From positions 56,346,429 to 56,410,428 of the forward strand of contig OX485804.1 of the NCBI GenBank assembly GCA_950295325.1: a stretch of 64,000 nucleotides of DNA, given 5' to 3'. A program made the translations under genes and the position numbers. The notes beneath the pieces are model-generated. The model saw only the letters and a list, made by a program, of their open reading frames with translations, had not been told where the DNA came from and did not search any database. Positions 1-11,800 of this stretch are shown here, one piece after another. Position 1 is the stretch's first letter; each line of letters opens with the position of its first letter. Source of the stretch: Polytrichum commune. Lineage: Eukaryota; Streptophyta; Polytrichopsida; Polytrichales; Polytrichaceae.

Positions 1-104
1 NNNNNNNNNNNNNNNNNNNNNNNNNNNNNNNNNNNNNNNNNNNNNNNNNNNNNNNNNNNNNNNNNNNNNNNNNNNNNNNNNNNNNNNNNNNNNNNNNNNN
101 NNNN
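1..104. other. Assembly gap (run of N)
   Basis: All 104 bases are N. The gene that follows is already open in frame at the first called base, so its 5' part lies inside or beyond the gap. Confidence 0.99.
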
Positions 105-2147
105 CGATACGAGGTACAGTCATTGTGTGTACACTCTCATGCAGATTACCAAATTCCCACGCGCGCACTTGGTCGCAGGTGGCTGGTTCTTGGACTGTTC
201 TCGTGGATTCGTGCCTGAATCTGAGGAACAACTTTACAGCAACCTCGTTTCTTATGTCCCCGAGGGTATTGAACTGGAGGAGGAGCCGGAGGAAGAGGAG
301 ATCCCGCCTCCTCCCACCATTGTCAAAGAGGTTGGGTCCTCAAAGGGTAAGGGTAGGAAGCTTGTCCCCCATGCCTCCTCTCAAGTTTCTACTCGTTCTT
401 ACACAAAGGCTTCCGTTCAACGGACTGTTGCTCCATCCACCACCGTAGTTGGAAGTCCAACCGCCACTCCTTCTGCCCTTGCCCCCGATCCGCTACCAGG
501 TCTTTCCCATAGTGGCGCAACCATCCCATCGGTGCCTCGCAAGAGGAAGGCTGTTCCACCGGATACATCGGCAACTTCCTCGGAAATGACATCTTCCCTT
601 TCGTTGATTGAGAATGTGGACATGGAAGAGCTCATTGAGAATCTAATGAAGACAAAGATTCAACCTCCCGCCTACCGCCACATCCAAGAATTCTTGGCCA
701 AGGTTTGTATGCCAATTTCTAGCTTTATCCTTTAGTTCCTTACAGTTCAACATTTGTTTTTTTTGTTATTGATTTTGTTTGCATATTTGCTTCTCAGGTT
801 GGAGCAGGGCGTGCTCGTCCAAACATCAAGCCTAAGATTCACACAGGCATTGACCTGCTATTTGCAGATGTTCCCGAGAACCTCCCTGTGCCTAGCATCT
901 CGGCCTCTTCTTCGGATGTTCTTGCGTGGAACAAGCGGTCTTCCACTTACTTCGAGGTTTTATTTGCCTTCGCCAGTGCTAACCTCCATGACAACGGCGT
1001 CCTCGTCTTCGCACACGCCGCGGATCCTGACGTCTCTAGCTCAATTTACAATTGGACGCACACTGAAGAATTCTACGTTGCCGAAGATTGGTTTGGCATG
1101 AATGACCTTGATCTCCAATCGTCCACTTCTCCTTCTGAACTGGTAATTACTTTTCGGCTTCATCCATTTTCATTCTTTCCTTACTTCGTTCATCTATGTA
1201 TTCCTAATTCTACCGTTCGTTTTTTGTGCAGACTCGCAAGTTTTTTATCAAGGTCCTTGTTCGTAATGATTATGTCTTGAATTTTCGTACCTCGGAGTTC
1301 CAAGACATGGGTTACAATCTTAAGAGAGATGGTTGGCTCAACAGCTTCGTTGATGCAAAGAACCAATCGATGAGGGAAGACGGGATGCCCTGGAGAGGTG
1401 CTCATGAGAAACGCCCCGATTTTTTTTCCATCATTTTCTCTGCCCTCACAGACAAGGACGACATTATAATGGATTGGCAATGTGGCGTTGGTATGTTATT
1501 CATCTCTTTGTTATTCATTTTGATTTTTTTTTTCTCCTAGTTCTTTTGATTTTTTTTTCCATTTTTCGGTCATTCCCGGTTACTCACCTTTGTGCTTTTC
1601 GTTGTACTAGGAGGTTCTGTTATTGCATGCCGCTCCATTCAACGACATATTGTTGCTTTGGAGTCGGGCATCGACATCTACAAGTCCGTCCTCCTCCCCA
1701 TGCGTGATGCTGACCAAGAGCACACCTCTCAGCACGTGGCCCCTCAACGCCGCTCTGTTTTTGCTCCTCCTCCTCGGAAGATGGCCAAGCGCAATTTTGA
1801 TTTGCTCTGTGCGTAAGTTCGTTATTGGCTTCGAACTTGCTTACTTTCATTTTTATCTTCTCGGTTCGAACTTGTTGGCATGGGCTAATATTATTTTATT
1901 TTTGTCCTGTATGTTCAGAGTTCAAAAGGAGAGCCCGATTTGCGTTCTTACCGCGGACATGTTTTCGACGCCTTCGTCGACGTTCGAACTCCCTTCCTAT
2001 GCTGCTGAGCTTGCCACTCTTTTGGCTGAAGCACCGTCCCCACCTCCTATTCGGCCCTGCCCTTTCAACAAACTAGTTTTGGATTTCCTAGACATAGAGG
2101 CCGATCAGGGGGAGGATAGTGATAGACATGGTAGTCCAAGTGGTTGA
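105..2147 (+). CDS. Beta-class DNA N-methyltransferase-like protein, 3' part, five exons, probably degenerate
   Basis: I infer exons 105-702, 798-1142, 1232-1490, 1611-1812 and 1919-2147. Every junction is GT-AG and the phases agree: exons 2-5 total 1035 nt, ending in TGA. Exon 1 encodes an acidic, proline-rich linker (EEEPEEEE then PPPP) and a Ser/Thr-rich stretch. Exon 2 holds DLLFADVPEN, which sits where amino-methyltransferases of the beta class carry motif IV (DLIxxDPPYN). Exons 3-4 hold IIMDWQCGVGG followed by a residue pattern ending in ALESG, matching the SAM-binding motif I (LDPFCGSG...GIE). Motif IV before motif I is the beta-class order. Both key motifs are altered (PPY to VPE; DPF to DWQ), so catalysis is doubtful. 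The family match is by motif reading only. The 5' end is missing in the gap. The next neighbour is a long minisatellite. Confidence 0.6.
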
Positions 2148-2299
2148 CTACGCCTCTCACCTCTATCTCATATGTATTGCTTTCGTTAAAGTTTTTTATA
2201 AGTTTGTTTTATGAATTTCCATCTGCCTTTTACAATCCCATATATCTCCTTCATCTTCCTATGTTGGTGTTTGATTTCAATTCTCTATTTCGAGTTGTC

Positions 2300-2815
2300 A
2301 AACCTATGTTTAAGTAGGCTCTCGGCTCTAAGGTAATGGATTTGTTGTCAAGGAACACATATTCATTTTATGTGGATGTTGGTTTTTTGTGTTCATGTAG
2401 ACTCTCGGCTTCGAGAGTCTAAGGTCTTAGATGTCAAGATTTTGATTTTATGTGCATGGTTGATTTTATGGTTGGTTAGGCTCTCGGCTCCGAGTGGGTG
2501 AGGTCTTATGTGTCTAGGACCACATTTTGTATTAGTGTGGATGGTTGTTTTTATGTTTGGTTAGGCTCTCGGCTCCGAGAGGGTAAGGCCTTAGGTGTCT
2601 TGGACCAAATTTTTTATTAATGTAAATGCTTTTACATTATGTTAGGGTAGTATCTCGGCTCCGATATGGTAAGGTCTTAGTTGAAGGGGACCACATTTTG
2701 TATTACTGTGCATGGTTGATTTTTTGTTTGGTTGGTCTCTCATCTCCTAGAGGGTGAGGTACTAGTTGTCTAGGACCACATTTTGAATTAGTGTGGATGG
2801 TGTTAGTTGTGGACC
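2300..2815. repeat. Degenerate tandem repeat, about 83-bp unit, six copies
   Basis: The landmark TAGGCTCTCGG, or a close variant, recurs at about 2315, 2398, 2477, 2560, 2648 and 2732, spaced 79-88 bp. Each unit also carries a GGTCTTAG and an ACCACATTTTGTATTA segment. It lies directly downstream of the methyltransferase-like gene and has no coding sense. Confidence 0.75.
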
Positions 2816-2899
2816 GAATTGTCTCTTGCTAGTTGGGTTGCTATTTCTCTAGTTGAGGGGTTAGGGGTGGGGGATTAGTTTGGCTCCAGATATTGCATG

Positions 2900-3180
2900 A
2901 GCCATTGTGGTCATTATGTTATTGATCCCATCCCCCACTCAAGTTAAGATTTGCCCCTTCAATCTAGTGCAATCCGAACCTTAAATGACACCATTGATTT
3001 CCATGTCCACGTGGATCCTTTTCACATTGAAGTTTAGTTTGAGTTATGATATTGATTCCAACCCCCCCTCAAGTAAAGATTCACCCCATTAATTTGGAGG
3101 AATCCAATCACATATCTTACCCATAATGTTTGCCTCCACGTGCACCCCATTCACATTGGCCGTCTTCCAATCCCAAATGC
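2900..3180. repeat. Diverged direct duplication of about 130 bp
   Basis: A block with CCCCCACTCAAGTTAAGATT, near 2932, recurs about 130 bp later with substitutions. In both copies it is followed by a CCACGTGNANCC and TTCACATTG segment (near 3009 and 3136). Non-coding. Confidence 0.5.
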
Positions 3181-3299
3181 TATATAGCAAATGCAAGTTT
3201 TGTTTGGGCATCTCCCGGCCACATTTGATGAAGGCTCCATTCTTGAATTCAGGTGTGTCACTCTATCAAAATTTATGCATTTTTGAATATATGGGTTGT

Positions 3300-5545
3300 G
3301 TATGTGGGTAAGGCCTTGGCCAAAAATTCGGATTGTATGCTCTTGTGTGTGAGAATAAGGCCTTGGCAACAAATTTCAGATTGTCGGCTCTTGTGTGTGA
3401 GAATAAGTCCTTGGTCAAACATATCAGATTAGTGCCTTGGCCAAAAATTTCAGATTGTATGCTCTTCTATGTGAGGTTAAGGCATTGGCCAAAAAATTCA
3501 GATTGTTGGCTCTGTGTGTGAGGTTAAGGCCTTGGCCTGAAATTTGTGATTGTTAGCTCTTGTTTATGAGGTTAAGGCCTTATCCAATACTTCAGATTGT
3601 ATGCTCTTCTGTGTAAGGATAAGGCCTTGGCCACAAAATTCAGATTGTATGCTCTTGTTTGTGTTGATAAGGCCTTGGCACTAAATTCAGATTGTATGCT
3701 CTTGTGTGTGAGGATAAGGCCTTGGCCAAACATTTGTGATTGTTGGCTCTTGTGTGTGAGGATAAGTCCTTGGCCAAACATTTGTGATTGTTGGCTCTTG
3801 TGTGTGAGGTTAAGTCCTTGGCCAAACATATCAGATTAGTGGCTCTTGTGTGTGAATTTAAGGCCTTGGCCAAAAATTTGTGATTGTTAGCTCTTGTATA
3901 TAAGGTTGAGGCCTTGGCCACAAAATTCAGATTGTTGGCTCTGTGTGTGAGGTTAAGGCCTTGGCCTGAAATTTGTGATGGTTAACTCTTGTTTATGAGG
4001 TTAAGGCCTTATCCAAAACTTCAGATTGTATGCTCTTCTGTGTAAGGATAAGGCCTTGGCCACAAAATTCAGATTGTATGCTCTTGTGTGTGATGTTAAG
4101 GCCTTGGCACTAAATTCAGATTGTATGCTCTTGTGTGTGAGGATAAGGCCTTGGCCAAACATTTGTGATTGTTGGCTCTTGTGTGTGAGGTTAAGTCCTT
4201 GGCCAAACATATCAGATTAGTGGCTCTCGTGTGTGAATTTAAGGCCTTGGCCAAAAAATTTCGATTGTTAGCTCTTGTATATAAGGTTGAGGCCATGGCC
4301 ACAAAATTCAGATTGTTGGCTCTGTGTGTGAGGTTAAGGCCTTGGCCTGAAATTTGTGATTGTTAGCTCTTGTTTATGAGGTTAAGGCCTTATCCAATAC
4401 TTCAGATTGTATGCTCTTCTGTGTAAGGATAAGGCCTTGGCCACAAAATTCAGATTGTATGCTCTTGTTTGTGATGATAAGGCCTTGGCACTAAATTCAG
4501 ATTGTATGCTCTTGTGTGTAAGGATAAGGCCTTGGCCACAAAATTCAGATTGTATGCTCTTGTTTGTGATGATAAGGCCTTGGCACTAAATTCAGATTGT
4601 TGACTCTTGTGTGTGAGGATAAGGCCTTGGCCAAACATTTGTGATTGTTGGCTCTTGTGTGTGAGGATAAGGCCTTGGCCAAACATTTGTGATTGTTGGC
4701 TCTTGTGTGTGTGGTTAAGTCCTTGGCCAAACATATGGGATTAGTGGCTCTTGTGTGTGAGGTTAAGTCCTTGGCCAAACATTTGTGATTGTTGGCTCTT
4801 GTGTGTGTGGTTAAGTTCTTGGCCAAACATATGGGATTAGTGGCTCTTGTGTGTGAGGTTAAGTCCTTGGCCAAACATTTGTGATTGTTGGCTCTTGTGT
4901 GTGTGGTTAAGTCCTTGGCCAAACATATGGGATTAGTGGCTCTTGTGTGTGAGGTTAAGCCCTTGGCCAAACATTTGTGATTGTTGGCTCTTGTGTGTGT
5001 GGTTAAGTCCTTGGCCAAACATATCAGATTAGTGGCTCTTGTGTGTGAGGATAAGGCCTTGGCCAAAAATTTGTGATTGGTAGCTCTTGTATATGAGGTT
5101 GAGGCCTCGGCCACAAAATTCAAATGGTATTCTCTTGCATGTGAGGTTAAGGCCTTCGCAACCATTTCAGATTGTTGGCTATTGTGTGTGAGGTTAAGGC
5201 CTTGGCCAAAAATTTGTGTTTGTTGGCTCTTGTGTGTGAGGTTAAGGCCTTGGCCAAAAATTTGTGTTTGTTGGCTCTTGTGTGTGAGGTTAAGTCCTTG
5301 GCTAAACATATCATATTAGTGGCTCTTGTGTGTGAATTTATGGCCTTGGCCAAAAATTTGAAATTGTTAGCTCTTGTATATGAGGTTCAGGCCTTGGCCA
5401 CAAAATTGAGATGGTATGCTCTTGTATGTGAGGTTAAGGCCTTGGCAACCATTTCAGATTGTTGGCTCTTGTGTGTGAGGTTAAGGCCTTGGCCAAAAAT
5501 TTCAGATTGTATGCTCATGTATATGAGGTTAAGGCTCTTGTGAAT
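3300..5545. repeat. 48-bp minisatellite array (about 46 units) with higher-order structure
   Basis: The unit core is GGCTCTTGTGTGTGAGGTTA followed by AGGCCTTGGCCAAAAATTTG. The period is 48 bp, so several frames stay open on both strands and encode a 16-residue repeat. These frames look like a by-product of the period. A variant unit with TTCTGTGTAAGG recurs at about 3605, 4034 and 4415, giving higher-order periods of about 429 and 381 bp (nine and eight units, less 3 bp each). A more homogeneous block lies at 4600-5000. Confidence 0.9.
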
Positions 5546-5671
5546 TTTAAGCATTCTTCAGTCTTTGGGTTGAGGTTAAGTTCTTGGCCAAAATTTACTT
5601 GATTTTTGATTTCATTTGTGTACCTCATCATTCGTTCATCAGGTTGTGGAAGATCGCTCTAATTGCACGTC

Positions 5672-6172
5672 ATGGAGCCACTCGTATTGCATTTGGACCT
5701 ATATGTACAATTGTCAGTCTTAGTTCCTAGCATATTGGTGGGTGCCGCAAATGTGGATACGGGCCGGGAGACGGTATTGGACACCCAACGTCGTTTGTCG
5801 CTAATCCACGATTTGAGGCTATGTTACAAATCATGGAAAAATGTTGTGGATAAAAGTGTGGAGTACAATGCTCTTCGTTTGGCTCAATATGAATACGCCA
5901 TGAGTCCCAATGTAGACTTAAGGGTGTGTTTGCCACGCGAACATAACCTCATCACACAATTTCAAATGAACATGATGTGGTTCTCTCATAGCCGCCACGT
6001 CAGTTCAAAAATTTCGCGGAGGATTCTTATGTCGGACTTGGGGGATTTGTCATTGCGTTCATTGGCTAAGCTAAGGGATGAATTGGAGAGCTGCTGGTGT
6101 GCGGAAGAGTTCTATGGCATGATCTTTGAATCCTTTTATCCATATTGGACATGCCCGGCCGATAGGGTGTAG
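5672..6172 (+). CDS. Hypothetical protein, about 166 aa
   Basis: I do not recognise this protein. The first in-frame ATG is at 5672, just after an in-frame TAA at 5660, and the frame ends at TAG (6170-6172). The central part reads like an ordinary soluble protein with an amphipathic segment (LSLIHDLRLCYKSWKNVVDK) and a Cys/Trp-rich C-terminus (ESCWCAEEFYG, then YWTCP). It has no signal peptide or membrane segment. A possible splice acceptor lies at 5641-5642, but the frame behind it is closed, so this is either a single-exon gene or the last exon of a decayed gene. It lies directly downstream of the 48-bp minisatellite. Confidence 0.35.
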   Translation: MEPLVLHLDLYVQLSVLVPSILVGAANVDTGRETVLDTQRRLSLIHDLRLCYKSWKNVVDKSVEYNALRLAQYEYAMSPNVDLRVCLPREHNLITQFQMNMMWFSHSRHVSSKISRRILMSDLGDLSLRSLAKLRDELESCWCAEEFYGMIFESFYPYWTCPADRV

Positions 6173-6904
6173 ATGGAACTAAAGTAGAGGATGGTTGTAT
6201 ATAGCTACTTGAACTGAATACACATTTTTGTAAGTCTTCAGTTTGGCACCTAACTTCATGAACATTTTCTCGGCCAATCAAATATTTTATGTATGGTAGT
6301 TATTGAAATCTAATCGTACTTGGAAATAGTACCCAACCTACTTGGCGCAATTTATCACTTTGTGGAAATCATTTATGTACACTTCAGTTCTTCATCATAT
6401 GTTAATGTTTGATTTCAATTGGTGACGTCAGCCCTAATTTAATATGAAACGTTTCAAACCTAGACTATAGGATGTTTGAGAACAAATGCAATCTTCCACG
6501 CCTATAGGATCCATTGGTTTCTCGAACAATTCAGGGTTCTTATGTCCACGGGAATGGGGTGCCTTTCCAACAAATTGAATGCAAACTACCCTTAAATCCA
6601 CGGAAATAGGCACTACTTCTCCTAAAATTACCCAATAAAATCTAAATTTTCCGCTATCCAATAACCGCTCTACGCTCACACTACTAAGTTTCCCGAAGAC
6701 CAAGCGTAGTCAAGTGGCAAGCTCTCATTTACCGCCATCTCTGAGGACCAATGGTCGGGGAAAACCGACGGCTAGTTCATTATCAGCCGATGGATTTCCC
6801 CTCATGGCCGGTCCAAATTTCCAACCATCGGATGGCAATCCGACTGTAATTTCAATCCTCTGGCAATTAGCCGATGGACCAGAAAATGTCCCGGAAATGT
6901 AGCC
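6173..6904. other. Intergenic, no gene seen
   Basis: AT-rich at the left. From about 6710 there is a GC-richer stretch with repeated CCGATGG/CCGACGG words just before the hAT remnant. It may be the 5' remainder of that element. No coding region is supported. Confidence 0.5.
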
Positions 6905-7639
6905 GATTCTTCTTGTGAGTTATTGGATTTCAGAGGTTCTAATCTTCATTCTATAGACTTGATTCGGGATCCTTTGGGTCATGACTTAGAGAGTGCTTTG
7001 GACTTTCAAAAAACTTATTCTGAAGCGGTTTGTAGTGCTTTAGAGGCAAGATTTGTTGATAATAACATTATAGATTGTTTTAAAATTCTTAATCCTTTAC
7101 ACATGCCTCGTAGACAAGTAGGTTTGGCTTCTTGGGGTGTTGTGGAGTTGGATAGGTTGTTGCAGCAATACGGTGTACAAAAAATGCAAGGAGTTCAAGT
7201 CCTTCCGCCGTTGGTGAATGCAACACTGTGCAAGCAAGAGTTTTTTGCTTTCAAGATACAAGGAAGTACATAGTGGATGGATCTTACTTTTGTAGATGTA
7301 TGGACATCAATTTCTTGGTCTCCATCTTTGGAAGTGAAGTATTCTAACCTTCTGATTCTTGCCGAGATTGCTAAGTGCCAATGTGTGAGTACTGCAACCT
7401 GTGAAAGGGCGTTTTCTGTTCAAAATACTATTAAACAAAAACTTCATAATCGAATGTCTACATCTAACTTAGAAAGTATGATGCGTGTTGCTATAGAAGG
7501 CCCAGACAATGATTTTGATGACATTCTAACAAGTGCTCTAGATCTTTGGAAGGATGCTGCTAAGTTTCGCTATTTGTATTGCAATCCAGAGCGCTATTTG
7601 TCTGGGGCATCTGATGATGCACTTGAGGAAGTACCCTAA
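6905..7639 (+). pseudogene. hAT transposase C-terminal remnant (ZNF862/DUF4371-like)
   Basis: One frame runs from about 6905 to TAA at 7637-7639, interrupted by a single TAG at 7271-7273. The part before the stop has the pre-dimerisation segment (GVVELDRLLQQYG). The part after it carries the hAT C-terminal dimerisation motif: a YSNLLILAEIA segment, then STATCERAFSVQNTIK. The N-terminal zinc finger and the DDE region are absent, so the element is 5' truncated. The conserved residues remain readable, so decay is fairly recent. It is related to the remnant at 25.3-27.6 kb on the other strand. Confidence 0.85.
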
Positions 7640-7710
7640 ACCTTAAACTTTTTGAATTATGCAACCTTTCCATGACCAAATCCAATTGCTTCTATGAAGA
7701 ATTGGGGGAC

Positions 7711-7760
7711 CCTTGGCCTTCAAGCGGTGAAGGCATTGCTAGGTTCAACTCCTGCCAAGG
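7711..7760 (+). other. 50-nt tRNA-like fold lacking an anticodon arm
   Basis: Outer stem CCTTGG/CCAAGG; D-arm-like hairpin CCTTC-AAGCGGT-GAAGG; T-arm-like hairpin with a seven-base TTCAACT loop closed by AGG/CCT. It lies 72 bp past the stop of the hAT remnant. A second 50-nt copy with different but still paired stems lies on the minus strand at the matching place beside the other hAT remnant (24649-24678 plus 25247-25266). Confidence 0.55.
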
Positions 7761-10700
7761 ATATTAACTCTTCAAATTTAAAGTTTTGAACACCTTTCTT
7801 TTCACTTATTCAAGATTTTGTACTAAGAAACGATTTCTAATAACTTTTCATACATTTTTTAAACAATTAGTGCCGATATGAATTCCATTTAATTGGATAT
7901 TGGCCAATGAAAATATGAAAATATAGGCAATTGGCCGATTGATTTTACAAAAGACTGGCTCTTGCCAATGTAAATTGGAAAAAATCCGACCCTTCGTAGC
8001 AACTACCGGCAATTAGCCACTAAGACTTCAAAAACTTCCCGAACTTTGCTGAGGAGTAAGTCCAGACACGGACGGAATCCATTGCACTTTTGAGTTTCAA
8101 GTCGGGCTTCAACTCACTACACCTTTTTACGTATTTAGTGTCATTTTCTATATGGACTGACATTGTGCTATAACTTTTTATTATTAATATAGATCTAGTC
8201 TTTTACCAAAAAAAGAGTCAGATTGGTTGCCTGGATATTGTAGGACATTATAACATCTACTTAGTCAAATATTACACTAAAAAAAAAAAGTTTTAGTAGT
8301 GTGTAACCCCAAAAAGTAAATGACACTAAATACCATGAACGATGTAGGAGGAAGAAAGAAAGCGGGGGGGAGGGGGGAGTAACGGAACATCTCATAATGA
8401 CACGATATGGAATGAAGTCATGGTACATGAAATTTGCGCAAGCGATTATGGTTGGTGTAATCGAAATAACACCAACATGGATGTTTCAAGAGTTTTGCAG
8501 TGGGTGGCTAACATTGTTGGAGCAAGTTAGTAATTGCATGCCCACAAGTTAGTTTTTTGGGGGGCCCATGGAATAGAATTGACATAGTCCAGATTCTATA
8601 CCGAATGTGCGAATTTATTGAATGGACCTATTCTCTTGGGGGCCCATAAAATACAATCGACATAGTCTAGAATCATGGAACCGACCCACATGGCTAAATA
8701 ATGTTGTTGAGGATGTGATTGCGTAACTTATACATATTTGCTCAAGTCCATGCTACAATTGTGGTTGCCATGCAAGGAGGGCTGCCACAAGCTCTTAGAA
8801 AATTGGAGTTCACTGATCGTATCCCCATGCACCGAGTGGGGGCATAGTTGTCTGTTGGCCTAGTTGCATCTGCCATCCTCCGACTCCCACACCGAATACA
8901 ATATTTAATGGCACTAAATTCTAATTGGCTTGCTCAATACTAATTGTAAACTGCGGTATAGCGTCATGGCACTAGATCTTAACCCAACATTATTTGTCGT
9001 TACTTGTAAATTGCTTGGGGATGTTAGACTAACAGTGCTGCAATTACTGTCGCTTACTATGTGAATTTCTCATCCAAATTGCAATTATCCATGACAGTGT
9101 TTCATCACAAGTTGCTGACAAGAGAAGGTTGGGTTACGGCCCAATGGATGAACTCATCCATCGTCCATGACAATATTTGTTCACTTATTCATAAGAAGTG
9201 TCATCCAAAAAGTTACCACTGTGAAATTAAACACCACATGACACTAAATATCACATTTAGCATTGTAGTTGTGTCCGTAAGTTAGAACTCCTCGCTCGAG
9301 CCTCGTGGTTTGCGAATCACCTTCCAGACACCGCATGTGGTGGAGTGCGCTCTCCTTCCCAAGTGATGTCGAAAGTACTAATCATCTCAACTTCCAACTT
9401 CCAATTGTCCGCTATTTATTATGGCATCTCAACTACCATATTTATTAGATATCCATATACCCATGTCTTAAGTGAGCACTTACAACTGAAGCTTCACAGA
9501 GAATGCAGATTTTGCCTTCTTCCCTGGATCTATCTTTGTGCTTGTGGGCGGAGGGTTCCATTTGTGAGACAAGCTTGTTGACATGTTGTGTGAAATGGTA
9601 GACGAGATGTGTTTTGGTTCGACTACTTGTGCAATTTACATAGTCCGTTGCAAAGGCACGGAGCATTATGAGAAACTTGATGTTCACAAGGAGCTTCTCA
9701 AATTTCCCTCTAGGGAAAAGGGGAAACATGGCCTAATACCCATGCTTTAATTACATCAAGGAAAAGGGAGTTGTTTATTTCCCCTTTGAACATGTCACTT
9801 GGGAAAGCGGTGTCATTTCCACGCATGTCATATAGTCACTCACTATGAAGAGTCCAACCCCCATTAGGTTTCCAATGAAGAGTCCACCCCCCATGACATC
9901 ACGGGTAGATCACTCCATTGTCAAGTTGAACACCACATGCGACCAAAAAAAATCTTCTTTTGGTAAGTTGCACCACCAAAATGGGTCAAAATTTTATCAA
10001 ATGTTTTTCATGAGTAGATATACACAGTACCTATGACATAGTTACAAGTGGTAACTAAATTTGATGATTTGTTTTTTTCATAAAACATACCGTTTCTAAC
10101 TAGAATGACACAGAATTGAACTAAAACAATTACAAAAAAAAAAAAGACTAAAAATATAAAAAAATATAAAAAAGATACTATCAATGGTTATGTATATGTA
10201 GAAAAAATATCATAAATTTTAAAATTATATATGGCATGTAATATAGGGGTAGCAAACTTTGTCCGCACACGGTGTCAACTTGATAATGAAGTGACCTCCC
10301 CATGCATGATATACACCAAGTATGTGGTGTTGTAATGTGTGAATGATTGCCTTGACATTGTCCCCCATCCCATAACATCAAATGATATGAGGACACTTGG
10401 TGCACTTGTCACAATCACATGATGCCCGTGAAATGTTTGTATATTATTAGTGAACTATACAAAGTTTACTAAACCTTGGTATATTTGTTGTCTTGAAATA
10501 TGCCCAAGGAATGCCTATTGTAATCTTGGGATGTGGTTTGGGACCTAATTAAGGATACTAAATCATGCATTCCATACTATACACCAAGTATTTGTTGTAG
10601 TGTGTCAACAAACACTATAATATTACTCAGCCTAGCACGTCCATATCCTTTTTAAAAGGGGGAGTGGAAGGTGACTCAGAGGCTAACGTAGACGTAGGTA

Positions 10701-11800
10701 GCATGGTAGCTAGAGCAATATTTAGCTAACAATGTGTTTAGTGGCTAGCAAGCCGCAAGGGGTGGGAAGGGGGTGGATTCTTCATACCACGTAAGAATTG
10801 ATGTGAGAGTAAGAAGGGGTAATATTTGAGGCATTAGTGTACGTAGTATACACAAGGGAGAGATATTATTTTTCTCCATTGCGTACATTTAAAAAGTCCA
10901 TTAAAAATGTTGAAGTAAAGGTAAATGTACTAAAAGGGGGTAATAGATGTGTGAGTTCATCCAATTCACATTTTGGTCTATTGTTGTCATATGGTAATAG
11001 TTCTCATTGACCACATTTTCCATTCTTGTTGGGGTTTGCATTTGGGTTTTAGGGTTTTCCAAATTGGAGGGCCCAAACTCATGGGCACCCTTGAGTTTTT
11101 CTCTTTGGATTGTGGCTAAGTTATTGTGCTCTTGTCTTTGTTTGTTTATTGCAATCGATGAGTTACATGTTATGGATGGAAAAAATGTCCAATGACTTTC
11201 TCATTGAAAAGCAAAAATCAATTTCATATGTAAAAAAGGCATATTTAATTCTTGTATATGTAATGGAGGCGTTTTTCACATTAAATTGAAAAGCTTGGTA
11301 TAAATACACAAGTCCATTTTCTAGCTTGTCATGAGTACATATACATTTTTTTTCTCCTATATAGACTCCTCCTATGTAGGGTAATGATTTCATAGTGACC
11401 CATGCACGTCATTTTCGAACTAAGATCAACCCCTGGGCTTATATGAGTTGGGACTCCACATGGGATTAGACATGTCAACCATGTCAATTTGATCACTATT
11501 AAATATTGGTTTACATTTGATAACGTTTCTCCCACGTGAATTTCGCTAGCTACCGGTGGTCAATGCTATGGTGTGACCAATACTCAAGCTAAGTATACCC
11601 AAATTACAGGAGAAACCCAAAATATAACCTGACAAATTTCAAACCCCACAGAAGTTTAATCCAAAACTGTATAATATTATGACACACTTTCCACCATTCT
11701 AATGATCTTTAATGATACGAGGCACTTGGTGCACTTATCCCCATTCCATGAAGCCCTTGAAATGGTTACATATTATTAGTGTGGCTAAAGCTTGGCATAT
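7761..11800. other. Intergenic, repeat remnants, no gene supported
   Basis: No convincing coding sequence on either strand. It contains a G-run block at about 8364-8379 and a sequence at 9900-9960 resembling one end of the window's hAT-type MITE. Blocks near 10380-10560 and 11700-11910 are similar to each other and to the head of the 252-bp tandem repeat. Confidence 0.5.
9900..9960 (+). mobile_element. Possible truncated or diverged end of the 8-bp-TSD MITE
   Basis: CACGGGTAGATCACTC is identical to one terminus of the MITE at 31369. A CACCACATGCG stretch follows, as CACCACGTGCG follows that terminus. No matching opposite end (CTACCCGTG) is present nearby, so no complete element can be drawn. 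Confidence 0.4.

Noticed and set aside
4545..5309. 254-codon minus-strand frame with a 16-residue repeat
   Set aside because: It lies inside the 48-bp minisatellite, where several frames on both strands are open for the same reason. It has no start context or homology.
3300..5545. CRISPR-like array
   Set aside because: The units are contiguous with no unique spacers, and the genome is eukaryotic. It is a minisatellite.
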